From the NCBI RefSeq assembly GCF_003668565.1, contig NZ_RCWJ01000001.1:620001-684000 (forward strand): 64,000 nt of DNA, written 5' to 3'. This document shows positions 27,382 to 36,390 of this stretch, in pieces (position 1 is the stretch's first letter; the number at the start of each line of letters is the position of its first letter). The DNA is from Mycetocola zhadangensis (GTDB lineage: Bacteria > Actinomycetota > Actinomycetes > Actinomycetales > Microbacteriaceae). Below the pieces are notes generated by a model. That model did no database searches. It worked only from the letters and a program-made list of their open reading frames with translations, and was not told the origin of the DNA. A program made the translations under genes and the position numbers.

Positions 27382-29979
27382 TCAGTCCGCGTGGAGGGCG
27401 TACTCGACGGCTTCGTCGAGGGAAAGTCCTGCGCTGGCTGTGCCCTTCGCGAACCGATCGGTGTTTTCTGCCGCGAGGAGCGGCGCGAGATAACGCTCGG
27501 CGAACGAGAATCTGTTGGCGCCGGAAAGCCCCGTTTGCCTGCGGAGTTCGTCAGCCGCTGAGAGAAGGCGGCCGGCCCGCTTCAAGCGGCGCTCGGCTGC
27601 GGCGATGGCGGTCAGCCCCTCCAGGCCATAAGCCACTCCCTCAGCATGACCGATGTGCGCGGCGGTTTCGAGGCTCTCCTCGAACAGCCGACGAGAGACC
27701 AGCGTTCTGCCGTTGACGAACTGCGCCCAGCCGAGGTGTTGCAACGCGACGGTTGTGCCGAGGTCGTCGTGGCCCTGCCTCGTCAGCCGGAGGCTCTCCT
27801 CGAACCGCTCAATCGCGTCGGGGACCGCGTTCTGCATGAGTGCGAGCCGGCCGAGGGTGACGAGGGCCATCGCTTCGCCCCAGCGATAGTCGGCTGTGTG
27901 CAGCAGATGGACGCTGCGCTCGAGCGACTCCTGGGCGCGTGGCGTGTCCGGTTGTTTGTCAGCGACGATGGCGAGGGCCAGGAAGATGAGGGCAAACCCC
28001 TCACCGACGCTGTCGTGCATGTCACGAAACAGGTCAACGCTTTCGGTCAGGCCGGGCAGCACGTGATCGTTCGCGTCATGCCAGAGAGTGATGGAGCGCG
28101 TGAAGTACAGGGCGATAGCGCGGGATCTCTCGGTGATGGGCTGGTCGGTTGCGAGGACCTCTTCCATCCACGCACGCACTTCGCCGAGCAGGCCGGCGAC
28201 CCACCAGTAGATCAGCAGGCACCAGGCAAACTGCGTGACGGCGTCAGACTGCTTCGTGTCGAGGAGATGGCGCGCGGCGGCACGCAGGTTGTCGCGGTCG
28301 TCGTTGAGCTGTTCGATGATGTCGTGTTGACGTGTGCCCTCGAGGTCGTTCTCGAGGTGCGCGGCAAAGCCTAGATAGTACTTCGCGTGCGCGTCGCGGG
28401 CTGCACCTCCGTCACCCGAAGCGTCAAGTTGTTCGACGGCATATTCACGCACGGTGGCGAGCATGGAGAAGTAGGGGCGGTCGCCGCGGTCCGACTCGCG
28501 CACCATACTGTTGTCGACAAGCACGCCAAGGGCGGTGACGACATCGGATTGTGAGTCGGCATCCTCGCCCGCGACCGATTCCGCCGCTTCAAGGGAGAAG
28601 CCGCCAGCAAAGACTCCCAGGCGGGCGAGGAGTCGTTTCTCGTCTGGCCCGAGCAGATTCGTGCTCCACTCAATGGTGCTGCGAAGTGCACGCTGCCTGG
28701 CCGGTAAATCGCGTGCCCCACCCGAGAGGAGCGACAGGCGCCTGTCGAGCCGTTCGAGAATCGCCGCTGGCGGCATCAGCCGAACCCTTGCCGCCGCCAG
28801 CTCGAGGGCGAGCGGAACCCCGTCGAGGGCAATACAGATTGCAGCGATGGCGCCGACGTTCTCGGGCGTCGCCTCGAAGTCCGGTTTCACTGCCCGTGCG
28901 CGTTCCACAAATAAAGCGACGGCTGCCGCCGTCATTGCTTTGCGCGGACTGAGGGATCTGGTGGTGTCTGGGAGGCTGAGCGGCTCGACGTCCACTGCGT
29001 GCTCAGCGGAGATGCGGAGGAGCGAGCGGCTGGTGACAAGGAAGGTGACCCCGGCCGCCCACGCGAGGAGCCGGCTTAGAGCCGGTGCGGCCTCGAGAAC
29101 CTGCTCGAAATTGTCGATAACTATCAGCATGCGGCGATCGCCCAAAGCGGTTCGGAGCTTGTCCATCACCGGTTCGTCCCCTGTGTCGAGCACTCCAAGC
29201 GCCTCGGCTATGGCGTTGGGAACCAGCGCTGCATTCCGTACGGGGGAGAGGTCCACAAAAGCGACCTCGACGTCAGGGTTCGCGCCGACGCGGCGTCCGA
29301 GTTCGAGCGCCAGCCGCGTCTTTCCGATTCCGCCCGACCCGACGAGAGTCACCAATCGGACCGAGGGCTGGCTCAGGAGATCCTCGATGGACGTGAGCTC
29401 AGCCTCTCTGCCGATGAGCGCGGTCAGCGCAGTCGGCATGGTCGCAGAGCGTTCGACCGCCGCGAGGGGAATAGGGATCGGTTTTGTAGCGGGCCGACGG
29501 CTCTGATCAAATCGTTCAGCGAGGAGGGTGGCGAGGTCCGCTTCGAGCAGCTTTCGCAATTCCTGAGGTGTGGCGAAAGACTTGAACGCGGCCATATCGT
29601 CGTCGCGCACGCGGTTCAGGAGCTCCACGAGTCGGGGCTCTCGCCCGGGCGCAGGGTCCTGGATGTAGATGAGCTTGGGGAGGTCGGTGGAGAGGTTGTA
29701 CTCGTCTTCGAGACCCGACACCGTTTCACCCGGGGCCACCCACCCGTACCGCTCAGCGTAGATGCCAACGAAGATGTCGCTCTGATCGAGGTAGGCGCGG
29801 TAGAGCGCTCGTGGCGGGTGAGGTCGGGCGCCAAGCTCGAACATCACTGGCGCGAGGTGAAGGCGTTCAATGGCCGCGCGTGCAAACTTCCGTTCGATGG
29901 CGAGTTCCTTCAGGGTGGAACTGACGAACACTCGCAACCGTTGATCGGGTGTTCGGATACCACCCTCGGTATGCGTCAT
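27382..29979 (-). CDS. DUF4062 / NB-ARC / TPR STAND NTPase
   Basis: 865 residues. An N-terminal DUF4062 domain (about 13-110: RVFVSSTLKELAIERKFAR, LYRAYLDQSDIFVGIYAERYGW) precedes an NB-ARC-type STAND ATPase with Walker A GSGGIGKT at 214-221, Walker B MLIVIDNFE, FLVTSRSLL and GVPLALELAAAR. The C-terminal 320 residues look like TPR helices. Such signal-sensing NTPases regulate transcription or trigger immune-type responses; DUF4062 is often paired with them. No DNA-binding domain is seen, so this is not an AfsR-type activator. Leaderless promoter. Confidence 0.85.
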   Translation of the reverse strand: MTHTEGGIRTPDQRLRVFVSSTLKELAIERKFARAAIERLHLAPVMFELGARPHPPRALYRAYLDQSDIFVGIYAERYGWVAPGETVSGLEDEYNLSTDLPKLIYIQDPAPGREPRLVELLNRVRDDDMAAFKSFATPQELRKLLEADLATLLAERFDQSRRPATKPIPIPLAAVERSATMPTALTALIGREAELTSIEDLLSQPSVRLVTLVGSGGIGKTRLALELGRRVGANPDVEVAFVDLSPVRNAALVPNAIAEALGVLDTGDEPVMDKLRTALGDRRMLIVIDNFEQVLEAAPALSRLLAWAAGVTFLVTSRSLLRISAEHAVDVEPLSLPDTTRSLSPRKAMTAAAVALFVERARAVKPDFEATPENVGAIAAICIALDGVPLALELAAARVRLMPPAAILERLDRRLSLLSGGARDLPARQRALRSTIEWSTNLLGPDEKRLLARLGVFAGGFSLEAAESVAGEDADSQSDVVTALGVLVDNSMVRESDRGDRPYFSMLATVREYAVEQLDASGDGGAARDAHAKYYLGFAAHLENDLEGTRQHDIIEQLNDDRDNLRAAARHLLDTKQSDAVTQFAWCLLIYWWVAGLLGEVRAWMEEVLATDQPITERSRAIALYFTRSITLWHDANDHVLPGLTESVDLFRDMHDSVGEGFALIFLALAIVADKQPDTPRAQESLERSVHLLHTADYRWGEAMALVTLGRLALMQNAVPDAIERFEESLRLTRQGHDDLGTTVALQHLGWAQFVNGRTLVSRRLFEESLETAAHIGHAEGVAYGLEGLTAIAAAERRLKRAGRLLSAADELRRQTGLSGANRFSFAERYLAPLLAAENTDRFAKGTASAGLSLDEAVEYALHAD

Positions 29980-29985
29980 GATCAG

Positions 29986-29991
29986 ATTCTG
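29986..29991 (-). promoter_or_regulatory. -10 box of the STAND gene (leaderless)
   Basis: On the minus strand CAGAAT ends 6 nt before the ATG. Confidence 0.4.
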
Positions 29992-30120
29992 CCCAATGAA
30001 GCCGTGCGCGGTCTAGGGGAATGCGAGGGTTGCTCAGGTTCGATCGGACCGAGTCGTATTAGGAGTGGTCGAGCGTGTGCGCGGTCAGGATCTCCGCTCC
30101 GCCCTCTCGGAAAGAGGCGG

Positions 30121-30780
30121 CTACAACGGGCCGAACATTTGGTCGCCGTACCGTGGGCTCCAGGTCAGGCGATCATGCTCGAGCAGGGCGCGGTATGCAG
30201 CGTCCTCGGCGGCTGCGCGGCGCAATGATTCCCTCGCCCGGCCGAGAATAGTCGCTGGCACCACGAAACCTACAACAAGCAACAGGGCGAAAAAGAGATA
30301 GAACCCGATGGCCACCACTATCAGGCCGTCACGCGGGGGCGCTTCGAACCACGCTCCGCCGGTGACCACAGCCATCACGCCCCAGAGAGACGCTGCGGTG
30401 ACGACACCACCCCGGGCCGTGCGGGGGCCGCGGGTGGAACGGAGCCGTTGCTCATTCGGTAGTCGACTGCGAGCCCGACGCAGCAGGACGTTGCCGAGCG
30501 CAACCAGCCCAGCGCCAACGATGCCGAGGATGATCACCGGCAGGACGACTAAACCTGCGACACTCCAGTACGCGCCCAACAGCATCGTCACGATTCCGCC
30601 GGACACCGCGACCGCGCCAACAGAGATGTCCGCAGCCCGAGCATCAGCGATCTGCTGCAGGCGGCTCGGCATGCCGACAGGTGTGCTGGTCGAAGATGAG
30701 GCCAGCCACGAGTCCAAGCTTCGGCTTGTCGCCGGAGGGTAGATGGACACAGGCCGGGGAGTCCCGGGAATTCCGCTCAC
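30121..30780 (-). CDS. four-helix membrane protein
   Basis: 219 residues, no family recognised. After a cytoplasmic N-terminus of about 50 residues come two hydrophobic pairs (about 52-100 and 125-178), separated by an Arg-rich loop, and a C-terminus with an amphipathic RARESLRRAAAEDAAYRALLEHDR helix. The GTG start is supported by a -10 box 6 nt upstream. Part of the accessory stretch between DUF2469 and yraN. Confidence 0.65.
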   Translation of the reverse strand: MSGIPGTPRPVSIYPPATSRSLDSWLASSSTSTPVGMPSRLQQIADARAADISVGAVAVSGGIVTMLLGAYWSVAGLVVLPVIILGIVGAGLVALGNVLLRRARSRLPNEQRLRSTRGPRTARGGVVTAASLWGVMAVVTGGAWFEAPPRDGLIVVAIGFYLFFALLLVVGFVVPATILGRARESLRRAAAEDAAYRALLEHDRLTWSPRYGDQMFGPL

Positions 30781-30786
30781 CTGAAC

Positions 30787-30792
30787 ATCCTA
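30787..30792 (-). promoter_or_regulatory. -10 box of the membrane-protein gene (leaderless)
   Basis: On the minus strand TAGGAT ends 6 nt before the GTG start. Confidence 0.45.
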
Positions 30793-30809
30793 GGGTTTGG
30801 CGTGGTCGG

Positions 30810-31670
30810 CTACTTCAACAGTCGTGACAGCACCCGGTCCGCGAGCACCTTGCCACCGGTCTGGCAGGTCGGGCAATACTGAAACGTCGTGTCCGAGAAG
30901 ATGACCTGGCGCACCATGTCGCCGCACACCGGGCACGGTTCGCCCGTGCGACCATGCACTTGAAGCCCTGACTTCTTTTCTTTTTTCAACTCGGATGCCG
31001 CGAGGCCGTCAGCGCGCTCGATTGCGTTGCGAAGCGTGAATTGCAGGGAGTCGAAGAGTCGTGCCGCCTCCTCATCGGTGAGCGTCGCCGGTTTGAATGG
31101 CGACATGCGAGCCGTATGAAGAATCTCGTCGGAATAGGCGTTGCCGATACCAGCGATGATCGACTGGTTGCGGAGCACACCCTTGATCTGCGCCCGACCC
31201 GCGGCGCGCAGGATCGCCACAAACGTTCCCAGAGTGAAGCTCTCATCGAGCGGATCCGGGCCAAGCCGCGCGATACCTGGCACATCAAGCGGGTTCCGAA
31301 CCACCGATATGGACAGGCTCTTCTTCGATCCCGCTTCGGTGATGTCGAGTCCTGACCCGTCGTCGAGCACAAGCCTCGCGGCGAGCGCCGTCTTACCGCC
31401 GCGAGGCGCAACGGTTGGCGCATTCTCGCGCCACCGGATCCAGCCCGCTCGCGCGAGGTGAATCACGATGTGCAGGTCGTCCGATGCGATGTCGAGGAAC
31501 TTGCCGTGTCGTGTCACCGCGCCAATGGTGGTGCCGGTCAGAGCGCTGACCGGCGGGTCGTAGGTCTTGAGTGCGGCGAACGCGACAACGTCGAGTCGCT
31601 CGATGACCCGGCCCATCAGCCGCGAGCCCAGGTCGGTGGTGAGGGCATGTACTTCGGGGAGTTCTGGCAC
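30810..31670 (-). CDS. Fpg/Nei-family DNA glycosylase (second copy)
   Basis: 286 residues. Catalytic N-terminus PELPEV follows directly after the GTG, with conserved Lys in GKFLDIASDD, the helix-two-turn-helix QSIIAGIGNAYSDEIL and a zinc finger with CPVCGD and CPTCQTGG. It is distinct from the mutM gene 20 kb away and closer to the Nei-like actinobacterial group in having KKEKKSGLQVHGRTGEPCP before the finger. Base excision repair of oxidised bases is expected; lesion preference is unknown. Confidence 0.88.
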   Translation of the reverse strand: MPELPEVHALTTDLGSRLMGRVIERLDVVAFAALKTYDPPVSALTGTTIGAVTRHGKFLDIASDDLHIVIHLARAGWIRWRENAPTVAPRGGKTALAARLVLDDGSGLDITEAGSKKSLSISVVRNPLDVPGIARLGPDPLDESFTLGTFVAILRAAGRAQIKGVLRNQSIIAGIGNAYSDEILHTARMSPFKPATLTDEEAARLFDSLQFTLRNAIERADGLAASELKKEKKSGLQVHGRTGEPCPVCGDMVRQVIFSDTTFQYCPTCQTGGKVLADRVLSRLLK

Positions 31671-31814
31671 GGTCTCAGTTTCACCGCTGGGGCACATATC
31701 GTCCAGTGGTTGCTATTCGCTCTGCGGGTCCCTCACAAGGCCCGCCGTCGCCCGCTGATTCCCCAGATCCCCGTTGTCCGTGCACGTCGATGCTGAGCGT
31801 TCCAGCATCGAGGG

Positions 31815-32186
31815 GTGGAGGAATACGTATCGAATCGGATCGCCCTCGGCCGCCGTGGTGAAGACCTGGCCGCCGAACACCTCGTCGGGCTGGGCTACCG
31901 GATCCTCGATCGAAATTGGCGGTGCCGTCAAGGCGAGATCGACATCATCGCGGCAGAGACGGCGGTCCTCGCATTCGTCGAGGTGAAAACACGCTCGACG
32001 CTCGCCTACGGGCACCCGTTTGAGGCCATCACCGCGGCCAAGCTGGCTCGCCTCCGGCGACTAGCTGCGACCTGGTGTGCCGAGAACGATCCCCAGGTGG
32101 CGTCCATCCGCATCGACGCAATCGCGGTGTTTCTCCCGTACTCCGGGCCGCCGCGGATCGAGCATCTCACCGGAGTCCACTCATGA
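31815..32186 (+). CDS. yraN: YraN / UPF0102 family endonuclease-like protein
   Basis: 123 residues with a Holliday-junction-resolvase-like nuclease fold: GRRGEDLAAEHL, then the metal-binding GEIDIIA and EVKTRS motifs (D...E.K). Biochemical role is unclear. GTG start; its stop overlaps the yifB start as ATGA. The yraN-yifB-dprA order is conserved in bacteria. Confidence 0.92.
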   Translation: MEEYVSNRIALGRRGEDLAAEHLVGLGYRILDRNWRCRQGEIDIIAAETAVLAFVEVKTRSTLAYGHPFEAITAAKLARLRRLAATWCAENDPQVASIRIDAIAVFLPYSGPPRIEHLTGVHS

Positions 32187-33712
32187 CCGTCGGGCGCACC
32201 TGGGCTGTTGCGCTGCTCGGGCTCGACGGCTCGCTCATCGAAGTTGAGGCGGATATTTCATCGCAGCTTCCCAAATTTGTGATCATCGGCCTCGCCGACC
32301 GGTCACTCGGAGAAGCCGAGGGACGTGTTCGACAGGCGGCGGCAAACGCGGGATGCAGGCTCTCCGGACAGCGGATCACCGTGAACCTGTCTCCGGCGAG
32401 CCTGCCCAAAAATGGTTCCGGTTTTGATCTCGCCATCGCGCTGTCCTGTTTGGCTGCTGACAACGTCGTCTCGAATGATTCCATTGACGGAGTCGTGCAC
32501 ATCGGTGAACTCGGCCTGGACGGCAGGCTGCGCCCGACCCCGGGTGTCCTTCCGGCGGTGCTCGCAGCCGTGCGGGCGGGGCGAACAACCGTGATGGTGC
32601 CGGCGGGCAACGAATACGAAGCACGACTCATCCCGGACGTAACGGTCATCCCTGTCGCTTCCCTGCGTGAGGCAGCGATCTGGCACGGTGCTGCGCTCTC
32701 GCCAGTGCCGGTGACACCGATTCTGACGTCGGGAGCGGATGCTGGCGCTCCAGTCGACCTGGACCTCGCGGAGATCGTGGGCCAGGACGAAGCGATCCAG
32801 GCGTTGCTGGTCGCTGCGGCCGGAGGCCACCACCTCATGATGCTCGGCCCGCCCGGAGCCGGAAAGACGATGTTGGCTGCCAGGCTGCCCGGAATTCTGC
32901 CAGACCTCAGTGTCGCCGAAGCACTCGACGTGACATCGATTCGTTCGCTTGCCGGACAGCCGATCGGAACGGCCCTTGTCACCCGGCCACCGTTCGAGAA
33001 CCCTCATCACACCGCGAGCGCTGCATCCATCCTCGGCGGCGGAAGTAAGTTCATCCGCCCCGGCGCGGCGGCAAGAGCGGCCCACGGTGTGCTGTTCCTC
33101 GACGAGGCCCCCGAATTTCAGACGAGCGTCCTCGACGCCCTTCGGCAGCCGCTGGAGTCCGGCACCATCAGCATTCACCGGGCCCACGCCGTCGCGCACT
33201 TTCCGGGGCGCTTCCAGCTTGTCCTCGCCGCGAACCCCTGCCCCTGCGGGCAGTACGGCAGCAGGGAAAACACGTGCGTGTGCCCGCCGAGTGCCATTCG
33301 CAGATATCTGGGTCGGCTCTCCGGCCCCCTGATGGACCGAATCGACATTCAGCTTCGAATGCGGCGAATCTCCCGTGCAGAGATGACGGTGTCCGGTGAG
33401 AAGGAACGCCTCGGAAGTGCTGAAGCGCGGCGAATCGTTGCAGCGGCCCGCCAGCGCAGCAGGGAGCGGCTCGACGGCACCGGATGGGTGACAAGCGGGC
33501 AGGTGCCAGGGCCGTGGTTGCGTTCGGGTGCCAGGGCTCTTGCGCGCCAGGTCACCGAACCGATCGACAGAGCTCTCGAGCACGGCAGCATCACAATGCG
33601 CGGCTACGACCGTGTGCTCCGGGTCGCGTGGACCCTCGCCGATATGGATGGTTCGGAGCGCCCGGAGAAGTCCCACATCGGCAGGGCGTTGTTCCTGAGA
33701 AAAGGAATCTGA
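32183..33712 (+). CDS. YifB/ComM family Mg-chelatase-like AAA+ ATPase
   Basis: 509 residues. N-terminal Lon-protease-like fold (about 1-170, VEADISSQLPKFVIIGLADRS-like), then AAA+ domain with Walker A GPPGAGKT, Walker B LFLDEAPEF and the C-terminal NPCPCGQYGS and Mg_chelatase_C region. ComM is a branch-migration helicase that helps integrate DNA taken up by transformation. The gene is intact here and 1 bp upstream of the broken dprA. Confidence 0.92.
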   Translation: MTVGRTWAVALLGLDGSLIEVEADISSQLPKFVIIGLADRSLGEAEGRVRQAAANAGCRLSGQRITVNLSPASLPKNGSGFDLAIALSCLAADNVVSNDSIDGVVHIGELGLDGRLRPTPGVLPAVLAAVRAGRTTVMVPAGNEYEARLIPDVTVIPVASLREAAIWHGAALSPVPVTPILTSGADAGAPVDLDLAEIVGQDEAIQALLVAAAGGHHLMMLGPPGAGKTMLAARLPGILPDLSVAEALDVTSIRSLAGQPIGTALVTRPPFENPHHTASAASILGGGSKFIRPGAAARAAHGVLFLDEAPEFQTSVLDALRQPLESGTISIHRAHAVAHFPGRFQLVLAANPCPCGQYGSRENTCVCPPSAIRRYLGRLSGPLMDRIDIQLRMRRISRAEMTVSGEKERLGSAEARRIVAAARQRSRERLDGTGWVTSGQVPGPWLRSGARALARQVTEPIDRALEHGSITMRGYDRVLRVAWTLADMDGSERPEKSHIGRALFLRKGI

Positions 33713-33713
33713 C

Positions 33714-34547
33714 ATGCGGCTATTTGAATTGGATCCGGACGAGGTGAGACGCGCGATCGCCTCAGTCACTGCGAGGAACACAGCTCTTCCGCCGAGGCAG
33801 GCAGGAATCGACGCGGGTGCAGACGCCGCTGAGCGATTCGCCAGGGCGGTTTGGAGCAGCCTTGCCGAACCGGGCGACGGAACGGCAGGATTCCTGCTCT
33901 CGGCACTTGGGGCATCCGTTTCTCTGCGTGCCTTGGTCGAGAAGTGGAGCGCCGATCGAATCTGCCGAGAGGTGCGTTCGACGGACCGTGGTGGCGAGGG
34001 GGAGGCTGATGGACTGGACGAAGAGATTCGAAAGGCGCAGGCGCGCTGGATGCCGCGTCTTGATTCGGTGGCAGCGCTCGCCGCGGTGCGCCTGGCTGCA
34101 CACAATCGCGCAACGTTGATCATCCCCGGTGACCCGGGATGGCCCGCACGACTGGACGACCTTGGGCTGCACGCGCCGCTCGCCCTCTGGGTTCGCGGCG
34201 ATGTCACACGGTTGCGTGAAGCCGATCGGTCGATTTCCCTTGTCGGTGCACGCGCCGCCACCGGGTACGGGGAGCACGTCACTGTTGAGGCCGCCAGCGC
34301 CCTTGTCGGGCGAGGTTTCGCGATCGTCTCCGGAGCCGCCTACGGGATCGATGGAGCGGCACACCGGGCGGCACTTGCCGCGCAGGGAACGACTATCGCC
34401 TTCCTGGCCGGGGGAGTGGACCGCCCTTACCCGAGTGGGCACGATGCTTTGATCGGCCGAATCGTCGAATTTGGCGCTGTGCTGTCTGAGGTTTCGTGTG
34501 GGGGCTCACCGACGAAGTGGCGTTTTCTGCACCGAAAAAGCAAATAA
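33714..34547 (+). pseudogene. dprA: dprA 5' fragment, interrupted by the integrated element
   Basis: DprA loads RecA on incoming single-stranded DNA during transformation. This part encodes residues 1-272 of the natural protein, ending GSPTKWRFL, then five foreign residues (HRKSK) and a stop inside the attL arm. The Rossmann-like core is present to SEVSCG, but the following RNRLIAA segment and all of the rest lie beyond the element at 43001. A truncated 277-residue product could still be made. Confidence 0.95.
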
Positions 34548-34553
34548 GTACGT
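34530..34553. other. attL right half (core CA plus attP arm)
   Basis: Crossover dinucleotide CA at 34530-34531 is followed by a 12-bp spacer and the arm ATAAGTACGT. The arm is the exact inverted copy of ACGTACTTAT at the other end of the element, also 12 bp from its CA. Confidence 0.85.
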
Positions 34554-34589
34554 TCGGGTCGTGCTGCGCCATGTGGCCGATGATCCAGC

Positions 34590-34712
34590 TCAGCTCACGC
34601 GGCGAAGTCCACACTCTGGACAAGCCCAGTAAGGGTGTCTGACTGAGCCGCTCAGGGTCATAGGAACTAAGCAGCGGTCGCAGTTCGGTGTGCCGAGGTC
34701 ATCGTCGGTCAT
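34590..34712 (-). CDS. 40-residue zinc-ribbon protein
   Basis: Short ORF with two perfect Cys pairs, CDRC at 11-14 and CPEC at 31-34, in a chain starting MTDDDLGTPN; this looks like a complete zinc ribbon. On the minus strand TATCCT ends 6 nt before the ATG, matching the leaderless spacing seen elsewhere. In the excised circle it would lie just upstream of, and in the same direction as, the integrase. It could be an excision cofactor or regulator, but nothing proves this. Confidence 0.5.
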   Translation of the reverse strand: MTDDDLGTPNCDRCLVPMTLSGSVRHPYWACPECGLRRVS

Positions 34713-34840
34713 GAGGAAAGGATAGCTTCGGCCCGCGTCGCTGGGAAGGTGAAGTTGACCCGCATAGCTTCGAACCCGTGGGCAGCAACGCGAGAATACG
34801 GCAGTGACTTGACCGACGCCGCTATCAATGAAGTGGTAAT

Positions 34841-35074
34841 TTGCCCGCAGCCTACATCGCTCTCAGCCGCCGAGCTCGCACCGACGCCATGCAAGAGGCG
34901 CGGGTAGCCGTCACGGTTGATGCTTGGGTGAGGTTCCTGGAGTCGGCCGTCCGTGTACAAGGCCGCGCCATCGCCTGGACGCGTCGGGCCGTGCACGTGG
35001 AGTGGGAATTACGAGACGGTACAGTCCGCCGGGCGTGGGTCTGGGCGAGCGCCGTCACGCGCACGGGCAGATAA
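34841..35074 (+). CDS. small actinophage-like protein
   Basis: 77 residues, basic. The C-terminal half (AVHVEWELRDGTVRRAWVWAS) reads as a compact beta-rich domain of the kind found in small actinophage proteins. TTG start; the stop lies 26 bp before a strong hairpin. An overlapping minus-strand frame exists at 34709-34996 but is less protein-like. Function unknown. Confidence 0.5.
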   Translation: MPAAYIALSRRARTDAMQEARVAVTVDAWVRFLESAVRVQGRAIAWTRRAVHVEWELRDGTVRRAWVWASAVTRTGR

Positions 35075-35095
35075 AGCGTGAGGCAGCGCCACAAC

Positions 35096-35131
35096 AGAAA
35101 AAGCCCCTCTCGACCTTCGTCGGAGGGGCTT
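35096..35131 (-). terminator. terminator hairpin, T-run on the minus strand
   Basis: Arms AAGCCCCTC and GAGGGGCTT enclose a 13-nt loop. Read leftward the stem is followed by a run of T, so it should stop leftward transcription from the element's main operon before it reaches the left end. It also closes the small plus-strand gene just before it. Confidence 0.65.
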
Positions 35132-35360
35132 CGGCGTTGCTGTTTGGCAAGAGAAGTAGAGTCGCTGTGTGCCCGTCTGAGGGTCGCTCAGTCGCTCGCG
35201 ACCCTTAGGAACCCGCCATGGCGTGCGGGAATTTCCTAGGGGCCTTCAAGATTTGTCTGAGCACTGCGGAGGAGCCGCCAGTGCATCGCGACAGCGGCGG
35301 GCGTGCTCGGCGGCAAGGATGGCCCCCTGAATGGCGGGAGAAAGGCGGGCAAGTCGTCTA

Positions 35361-35366
35361 TAGGCT
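35361..35366 (+). promoter_or_regulatory. -10 box of the HIRAN gene (leaderless)
   Basis: TAGGCT ends 6 nt before the ATG, the same arrangement as chromosomal genes such as coaD and glgP. Confidence 0.5.
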
Positions 35367-35372
35367 CCATAG

Positions 35373-35999
35373 ATGGGGATTCTCGACTGGCTACTAGGGC
35401 GCACGCCCCCGAAGCGGCCCACGGCGACGACGTCGCAGAAGCGATCCACCCCGCCGGTGATTACCCCGGTCGCGGCGCCGAAGGGTCTAGCCGTGACCAT
35501 AAATCGGCCGGGCGGAATCGTAGAGACTAAAGTCGTAGAGCCCGACGGCACGACGTTTGACGACTGGGTCGCCGATATGGAGAAGAAGGAGAGCCCAGCT
35601 GCTCGCCAGCCTCGGATACAGAAGGTTTCCGTTGACGAGAGGGCGCTCTCGATACTTGACATTCGCGGGGTCGACTCGATCCGGGTTCGTATCGTCGGCT
35701 CTGCGTACTGTCTCACTCACAAGGAACGGGACACGTTCGGCGGTGCAGAGTACCTGCTCAAGCCTGAACCGGAGAATAAGCACGATCCGCATGCGATCGC
35801 CGTTTACGGCCGAGGTCGGAAGGTCGGTTACGTATCGTCGGCGAAAGCATCTGCCCTCTCCGGGATACTCGCGACGATGCCCTTCGACGCCTTCCGGATC
35901 GCGGGGGCCTCGACGACCGAGAGCTCCAGTCGAATGTGGGCAGACCTTCCCAGGCTCCCCGCGCTTCGAACATTCGCTAAGGGGCACCCGGCTCCCTGA
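35373..35999 (+). CDS. HIRAN-domain protein
   Basis: 208 residues. The first 90 are basic and Pro-rich, apparently disordered, after GILDWLLGR. A HIRAN-like domain follows at about 100-170, with VRIVGSAYCLTHKE, LKPEPENKHDPHAIAVYG and KVGYVSSAKAS matching the beta-barrel pattern of this DNA-end-binding domain (known from Rad5/HLTF and phage or plasmid proteins). No catalytic domain is attached. It may recognise DNA ends or damaged DNA of the element or of invaders; that is inference. Confidence 0.72.
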   Translation: MGILDWLLGRTPPKRPTATTSQKRSTPPVITPVAAPKGLAVTINRPGGIVETKVVEPDGTTFDDWVADMEKKESPAARQPRIQKVSVDERALSILDIRGVDSIRVRIVGSAYCLTHKERDTFGGAEYLLKPEPENKHDPHAIAVYGRGRKVGYVSSAKASALSGILATMPFDAFRIAGASTTESSSRMWADLPRLPALRTFAKGHPAP

Positions 36000-36261
36000 C
36001 CGAACCTCGCGAGGCGAGCTGCCGCAAGCCGGGCCTCGCCGTTCTGAAGCTCGAAGCGTGTCGGGGGCGTCCTTTCGGTCCTTGCAGAATCCGTAGTGGC
36101 CGTTAGCTTCGAGTTTTTGACGGTCGGCCTGGTCTAGGCGGTCCTGAGAAGTGCGGTGTAAGCCGATGCGCAAGCCTGCGCAGCTGCGCGGAGTCGTGGA
36201 GTAGACGAGAGTTCGCTGACGTGCGTCAGTGAAAAATAACAGGTCATGCGCATGGAATGGC
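36000..36261. other. non-coding gap of the element with short palindromes
   Basis: No credible gene. It contains a weak GCGAGGC/GCCTCGC hairpin at 36009-36039, just after the HIRAN gene, and a CTGACG-TG-CGTCAG palindrome at 36216-36229 whose half-site TGACG resembles the half-site of the two larger palindromes near 41.3 kb. Confidence 0.4.
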
Positions 36262-36321
36262 GGACGCTAAGCCGGATCGGGCGGGAGCGAGGGGGGAGGA
36301 GGGGGCCGACCCCCACCCCCG
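36262..36321. repeat. G-rich repeat copy 1
   Basis: Begins GACGCTAAGCCG and continues into an almost pure G/A run followed by a C run (GGGGGCCGACCCCC). A second copy lies at 37363-37421. Both sit directly downstream of minus-strand genes and can fold into GC-rich hairpins, so a termination role is plausible. Confidence 0.65.
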
Positions 36322-36390
36322 TCGACGAAAGGTGGAAGCAGCGTTCTCAATATCGAGCGGCGGCACGACCTGCGTGAGTTGACGTGCCAT

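Noticed and set aside
27646-28374. Long plus-strand frame inside the STAND gene
   Set aside because: It is the antisense of the TPR region, a common artefact in high-GC coding DNA.
34709-34996. 95-residue minus-strand frame whose stop overlaps the zinc-ribbon start as TGA/ATG
   Set aside because: The overlap is attractive, but the sequence is mixed in character and it conflicts with the more protein-like plus-strand gene at 34841-35074. Kept as a possibility only.
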